From NCBI GenBank assembly GCA_017500935.1, contig JAFVXW010000011.1:215819-279818 (forward strand): 64,000 bases of DNA. The letters are read 5' to 3'. Position 1 is the stretch's first letter. Each line of letters opens with the position of its first letter. This document shows positions 63,101-64,000 of this stretch, piece after piece. The notes beneath the pieces are model-generated. The model worked only from the letters and a program-made list of their open reading frames with translations. It was not told the DNA's origin and ran no database searches. A program made the position numbers and the translations under genes. Source of the DNA: Lachnospiraceae bacterium. Its GTDB lineage: Bacteria; Bacillota; Clostridia; Lachnospirales; Lachnospiraceae.

Positions 63101-63291
63101 ATTACACGGGTCAGGATATGACCGATATGAGGCTTGCCGTTTGCCGTCGGCGGTCCGTCGTAAAACGTAAAGACGGGCTTGCCCTTTGTATCTTCGTTGG
63201 TTTTTTCAAAAACCTTGTTTTCTTTCCAGTAATCAAGAACTCGTTTTTCTCTTTCAACGAAATTGAGTCCGGTATCTACTTTTTTATACAT
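60142..63291 (-). CDS. ileS: Isoleucyl-tRNA synthetase, type 2
   Basis: 1049 residues of class I. HIGH is at 55-58 (PHIGH) and KMSKS near 600 (GQKMSKSKGN). The long editing domain and C-terminal tRNA-binding part match the eukaryote-like type 2 enzymes, a class often insensitive to mupirocin. It charges tRNA-Ile in the cytoplasm. The start is the ATG at 63291, with AAGGAG 6 nt upstream; a 13-residue longer frame lacks an RBS. No T-box leader was seen upstream. Confidence 0.97.
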   Translation of the reverse strand: MYKKVDTGLNFVEREKRVLDYWKENKVFEKTNEDTKGKPVFTFYDGPPTANGKPHIGHILTRVMKDIIPRYKIMKGYSVLRKAGWDTHGLPVELEVEKLLGLDGKEQIEEYGLEPFIDKCKESVWKYKGMWEDFSGTVGFWADMDDPYVTYHDNYIESEWWALKQIWDKGLLYKGFKIVPYCPRCGTPLSAQEVAQGYKDVKERSAIARFKVKGEEAYILAWTTTPWTLPSNVALCVNPVETYCKVKAADGFTYYMAQALLDTVLGKLGSEETPAYEVLETYVGKDLEYKEYEPLFDCAVEICERQKKKAHYVTCADYVTLSDGTGVVHIAPAFGEDDANVGREYDLPFVQLVDGKGEMTKETPWAGVFCKKADPMIIDDLIKANLLFSAPKYEHSYPHCWRCDTPLIYYARESWYIKMTAVKEDLIRNNNTVNWIPESIGKGRFGDWLENVQDWAISRNRYWGTPLNIWECECGHMESIGSKAELAEKTGNPDLNVELHRPYIDEVTFACPHCGKPMHRVPEVIDCWFDSGAMPFAQHHYPFENQDLFEQQFPAKFISEAVDQTRGWFYSLLAESTLLFNKSPYENVIVMGHVQDENGQKMSKSKGNAVDPFESLEQYGADANRWYFYTVSAPWIPKRYSGKAVIEGQRKFMSTLWNTYAFFVLYANIDSFNAQDYALEYDKLPVMDKWLLSKMNTMVKAVDNNLDQYKIPEAARVLEDFVDDLSNWYVRRSRERFWAKGMEQDKINAYMTLYTALVTVAKAAAPMIPFMTEEIYQNLVRVNDASAPESIHMCDFPVVDESMIDAQLEADMAEVLKIVVMGRACRNNANIKNRQPIGTMFVKAENTLSAFFQEIIEDELNVKKVEFTDDVRNFTSYTFKPQLRTVGPKYGKQLGGIKKNLETLDGNAAMDELNETGVLKFMVGDVEVALTKDDLLIDMSQKAGYVSEADNNMTVVLDTNLTEELIEEGFVYEVISKIQTMRKDSGFEVMDHIAVSLNGNDKIAQIVLKNVDTVAGKVLADEIVCGQELAIVKEWNVNGETVTICVEKK

Positions 63292-63486
63292 AAAAAACTC
63301 CTTGTAAACCGAAGCGTTTATCTTCCACAACGGTTCAGGTTTTATAAAATTAAGCCGATTTTAACTGTACACGACTTCATTCTAATAATTTTAACAAAAA
63401 AAGTCTGCCTTGTAAAGCATTTTAAGGCACAACTTTTATTATATGGGATATTTCCTGAATCGCCACGCATATATATCTATGACGTA

Positions 63487-63548
63487 ACAAACGACTATTT
63501 CAAATATATATGACAAACAGTTATATATAACAAATAACTATTTCAAAT
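63487..63548. repeat. Short direct repeat in an AT-rich gap
   Basis: ACAAACGACTATTTCAAAT and ACAAATAACTATTTCAAAT, two mismatches in 19, start about 43 bp apart just before the last open frame. The surrounding tract 63292-63566 is AT-rich and holds no other gene. Confidence 0.6.
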
Positions 63549-63566
63549 GCGGACGGTAGGATTATT

Positions 63567-64000
63567 ATGAGATTTTTTAATCGTGCGTACGGCACCCGTA
63601 TGAAAAACGTTTACGATTACAGCGGATATACGATAAATCGCAGAAAAAAACGTGTTTACGGTAAAAAAACCGACAATATAAAAGCGGGCGGAGCTACAAA
63701 AAATTCTTCGGGAAATAAAATTACGCTCAAGGAAAACGCCGTTGCACGGCTTATTCACTCCGTTATAGATTTTTTTGCAGGCAAAAAAACATTCTTCTTC
63801 ATAGCATTTATCGTCATAGTTGCCCTTTTTTCTCTTATCCCCACGGAGCGTGTTATAATCCTGGGAGAAAAAACTTATTTTGCTATGGAAATGGCAGTTC
63901 TTGCAGACGAGGGTACAGCTTATACTCTTGCCGGCGAAATTATGGCACTTGGTGGCGGCAATATAATACGCAAGGACGACGGCTTCAGAATTCTTGCGTC
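63567..64000 (+). CDS. Membrane-anchored protein with a SPOR-like domain, runs off the window
   Basis: 144 residues to the window edge, open at the 3' end. A basic N-terminal tail (NRRKKRVYGKKTD) leads to a membrane helix (FFFIAFIVIVALFSLIP), then a periplasm-side start of a domain with LAGEIMALGGGNIIRKDDG, which fits the SPOR pattern of peptidoglycan-binding domains. A weak ribosome site (TAGGA) precedes the ATG. Codon use differs from the window: many ATA Ile codons and repeated AAA/AAT, unlike the ATC/ATT preference elsewhere. It may be foreign or belong to a different assembled sequence. Confidence 0.5.
   Translation, partial: MRFFNRAYGTRMKNVYDYSGYTINRRKKRVYGKKTDNIKAGGATKNSSGNKITLKENAVARLIHSVIDFFAGKKTFFFIAFIVIVALFSLIPTERVIILGEKTYFAMEMAVLADEGTAYTLAGEIMALGGGNIIRKDDGFRILA

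Noticed and set aside
63292-63420. T-box riboswitch before ileS
   Set aside because: No AGGGTGG-like T-box sequence or specifier stem could be found.

Overview
The window looks like the chromosome of a spore-forming, gut-type Firmicute, most like Lachnospiraceae. Supporting signs are strong AGGAGG-type ribosome sites, sporulation genes (SpoIID, SpoIIQ, a SPOCS/LysM protein), the XpaC-TelA pair, DUF1934 and LplB/LplC-type sugar ABC permeases. The last ~600 bases use codons differently (many ATA Ile codons) and may come from a different source.

Region 1 (1-26.4 kb) is a carbohydrate-use locus, mostly on the minus strand. An ABC importer without an ATPase (two permeases and a lipoprotein binding protein, 17.9-21.6 kb) precedes a run of glycoside hydrolases without signal peptides: an unclassified GH20/GH67-like protein, two paralogous GH36-like enzymes, a GH38 alpha-mannosidase, a DUF6259 enzyme, a GH78 alpha-rhamnosidase-like enzyme and a GHL6/GH42-like enzyme, ending in a uroporphyrinogen-decarboxylase (URO-D)-like protein. 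A GH43 enzyme and a second URO-D-like protein are on the plus strand at 22-25.5 kb. The inferred scheme is import of an oligosaccharide or glycoside and its breakdown in the cytoplasm. The locus edges are decaying: a URO-D gene, a GH51-like gene, an oxidoreductase/ThuA pair and an AraC regulator are remnants made by internal deletions.

Region 2 (26.4-35.2 kb) holds ispE, a GntR regulator, murI, DUF1934, xpaC and telA as a probable minus-strand run, then a ParE/Phd toxin-antitoxin pair, a deleted lipoprotein gene and a SipL-like spore protein whose ribosome site lies inside a terminator-like hairpin.

Region 3 (35.3-47.4 kb) has a GH38 alpha-mannosidase leading into pyrC-pyrK-pyrD, then ddl-murF-AEC transporter-CARF nuclease in an operon-like order, then a frameshifted URO-D gene and a broken glycyl-radical activase.

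Region 4 (47.4-64 kb) holds spoIIQ and spoIID, an aconitase-family hydratase, an N-acetylhexosamine kinase-like protein, glycogen phosphorylase, an NhaC antiporter, small genes and a type 2 isoleucyl-tRNA synthetase.

The most unusual features are non-coding. At 6304-6735, eight to nine degenerate palindromes recur at exactly 52 bp between two glycosidase genes. At 21967-22127, three 34-bp palindromes recur at 63-64 bp upstream of the importer operon. The CARF nuclease without any CRISPR context is the most notable protein. No tRNA, rRNA, CRISPR array or insertion sequence was recognised.
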